Source: Methanobacteriota archaeon (GTDB taxonomy: Archaea; Hydrothermarchaeota; Hydrothermarchaeia; Hydrothermarchaeales; JACRDW01). Taken from it: 5,791 nt of DNA. Numbering within the stretch: position 1 is the stretch's first letter; every line of letters begins with the position of its first letter. Positions 4,949-5,791 of this stretch are shown piece after piece. A model generated the notes under the pieces. That model worked only from the letters and a program-made list of their open reading frames with translations, made no database searches and was not told the DNA's origin. The stretch spans positions 1 through 5,791 of the forward strand of contig JACRDW010000062.1 of NCBI GenBank assembly GCA_016212785.1, read 5' to 3'. Both the position numbers and the translations under genes were made by a program.

Positions 4949-5791
4949 AATATACCGCAGTGCAAGGAAGACGATGACCACTCCCAACATAAGTTTGATG
5001 AACCTCTGCGGAACGAATTTCTGAAACCGCGCACCGAGATACATGCCTGCAAACCCGCCTATTCCAAATAGAAAACCGAGGAGCCAGTCAGGCGAGGTAG
5101 CCACGCCGCCTTTAGCAGGAATCACGCTGTAAAAGAATACGCCCGCAATGGAGGTCAGAAAAGTTCCCATCAATGCAGCGCCAGCAATGGTATAAACCGG
5201 CAGATGGAAAACCGCAACGCAGAATGGGGCAATGATCGCGCCGCCGCCGATACCATAGGCGCCGCCTATTATCCCGACAATAAGAGCTAGAAAAAACATA
5301 GCCACTGTGTTGAATGAAAATCTCTCGCCCCAGAATTCGTACTCGATTTTTTTAAGACCGATAGAAGCAGTCTTGACAACTGCTTCTGGAGGAAAACCTG
5401 CAGCTATTCTGACGCCCTGCTCTTCTCTAATCTGTCTCATCCTCTCCATGAATCTCTTCTCGAGAGATTTCATCTGCGCATTTTCAGCCACTGCCTTACC
5501 TGTAATCTCGTAGAGGAGACGGATGCCAATATAAAGCAATACGCATCCCGCAAAAAACTTGAATGCCTTCGGGTCAGGCAAGTAGAGCACCCTGATATAG
5601 TATCCGACAAATACTCCCGGCACCGTTCCTATAATCATCGCATATGTTAGAGGCCATGCCATGCGCCCTTCCCTGAGGTAGCGATACACGCCGCTCGGAA
5701 TCGCAACAATATTATATACGAAGTTAGTAGCGCTTACGGCAGGGCTCGTAAAATTGAGAACGCTCATCTGGAACGGTAATAATAGAAACGC
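4943..5791 (-). CDS. TauE/SafE family membrane transporter (5' end outside window)
   Basis: This is an integral membrane protein of the TauE/SafE family, whose members are proposed to export sulfite, sulfoacetate or other small organic anions; the substrate here is unknown. Counting from an internal ATG at 5767, hydrophobic segments lie at about 39-61, 70-87, 153-180, 189-217, 228-246 and 257-274. The second family repeat is clear at 165-181 (GIIGGAYGIGGGAIIAP). A charged loop rich in Glu, Lys and Arg (about 95-150) joins the two halves. The frame stays open from 5767 to the window edge (eight more codons, AFLLLPFQ), and the first glycine-rich repeat helix is missing. The true start is therefore beyond 5791 and 5767 should not be taken as the start. 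The TGA stop overlaps the convergent TIGR00284 stop by 6 bases. Confidence 0.85.
   Translation of the reverse strand, partial: AFLLLPFQMSVLNFTSPAVSATNFVYNIVAIPSGVYRYLREGRMAWPLTYAMIIGTVPGVFVGYYIRVLYLPDPKAFKFFAGCVLLYIGIRLLYEITGKAVAENAQMKSLEKRFMERMRQIREEQGVRIAAGFPPEAVVKTASIGLKKIEYEFWGERFSFNTVAMFFLALIVGIIGGAYGIGGGAIIAPFCVAVFHLPVYTIAGAALMGTFLTSIAGVFFYSVIPAKGGVATSPDWLLGFLFGIGGFAGMYLGARFQKFVPQRFIKLMLGVVIVFLALRYIL

Overview
The window reads as chromosomal DNA from a euryarchaeon, probably from a methanogen-related or Archaeoglobus-like lineage; I cannot name a genus. The evidence is an archaeal 16S rRNA 5' end, tRNA genes without encoded CCA, an intron at tRNA position 37/38, leaderless-looking TATA promoters, and two protein families typical of these archaea: the archaeal ornithine cyclodeaminase (TIGR00300) and the dihydropteroate synthase-related TIGR00284 family.

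Layout. Everything from about 3373 down to 1 is on the minus strand and runs in the order argB (N-acetylglutamate kinase), ornithine cyclodeaminase, tRNA-Gly(UCC) with an intron, tRNA-Glu(UUC), tRNA-His(GUG), 16S rRNA. The 16S gene leaves the window at its 3' side. The first four genes are very tightly packed: argB and the cyclodeaminase overlap by 11 bases, the cyclodeaminase stop codon lies 15 bases inside tRNA-Gly, and tRNA-Gly and tRNA-Glu are 22 bases apart. The two gaps that follow (794-1040 and 371-721) hold no credible protein gene but many short perfect hairpins. Two of these, one on each side of tRNA-His, share the same arm sequence.

A TIGR00284 gene with three apparent domains (DUF6513, pterin-binding barrel, DUF4346) is read divergently from argB out of an 87-base shared promoter region (3374-3460). 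It converges with a TauE/SafE-type membrane transporter on the minus strand, and their stop codons overlap by 6 bases. The transporter's N-terminus lies beyond the right edge.

Functionally, argB commits N-acetylglutamate to ornithine and arginine, and the cyclodeaminase turns ornithine into proline, so the pair sits at entry and branch point of one pathway. Their colinearity with tRNAs and rRNA may be simple gene packing or may mean shared transcripts. I found no CRISPR array, mobile element, defence cassette or clearly new multi-gene system. The most unusual points are the stop codon inside tRNA-Gly and the twin hairpins around tRNA-His.
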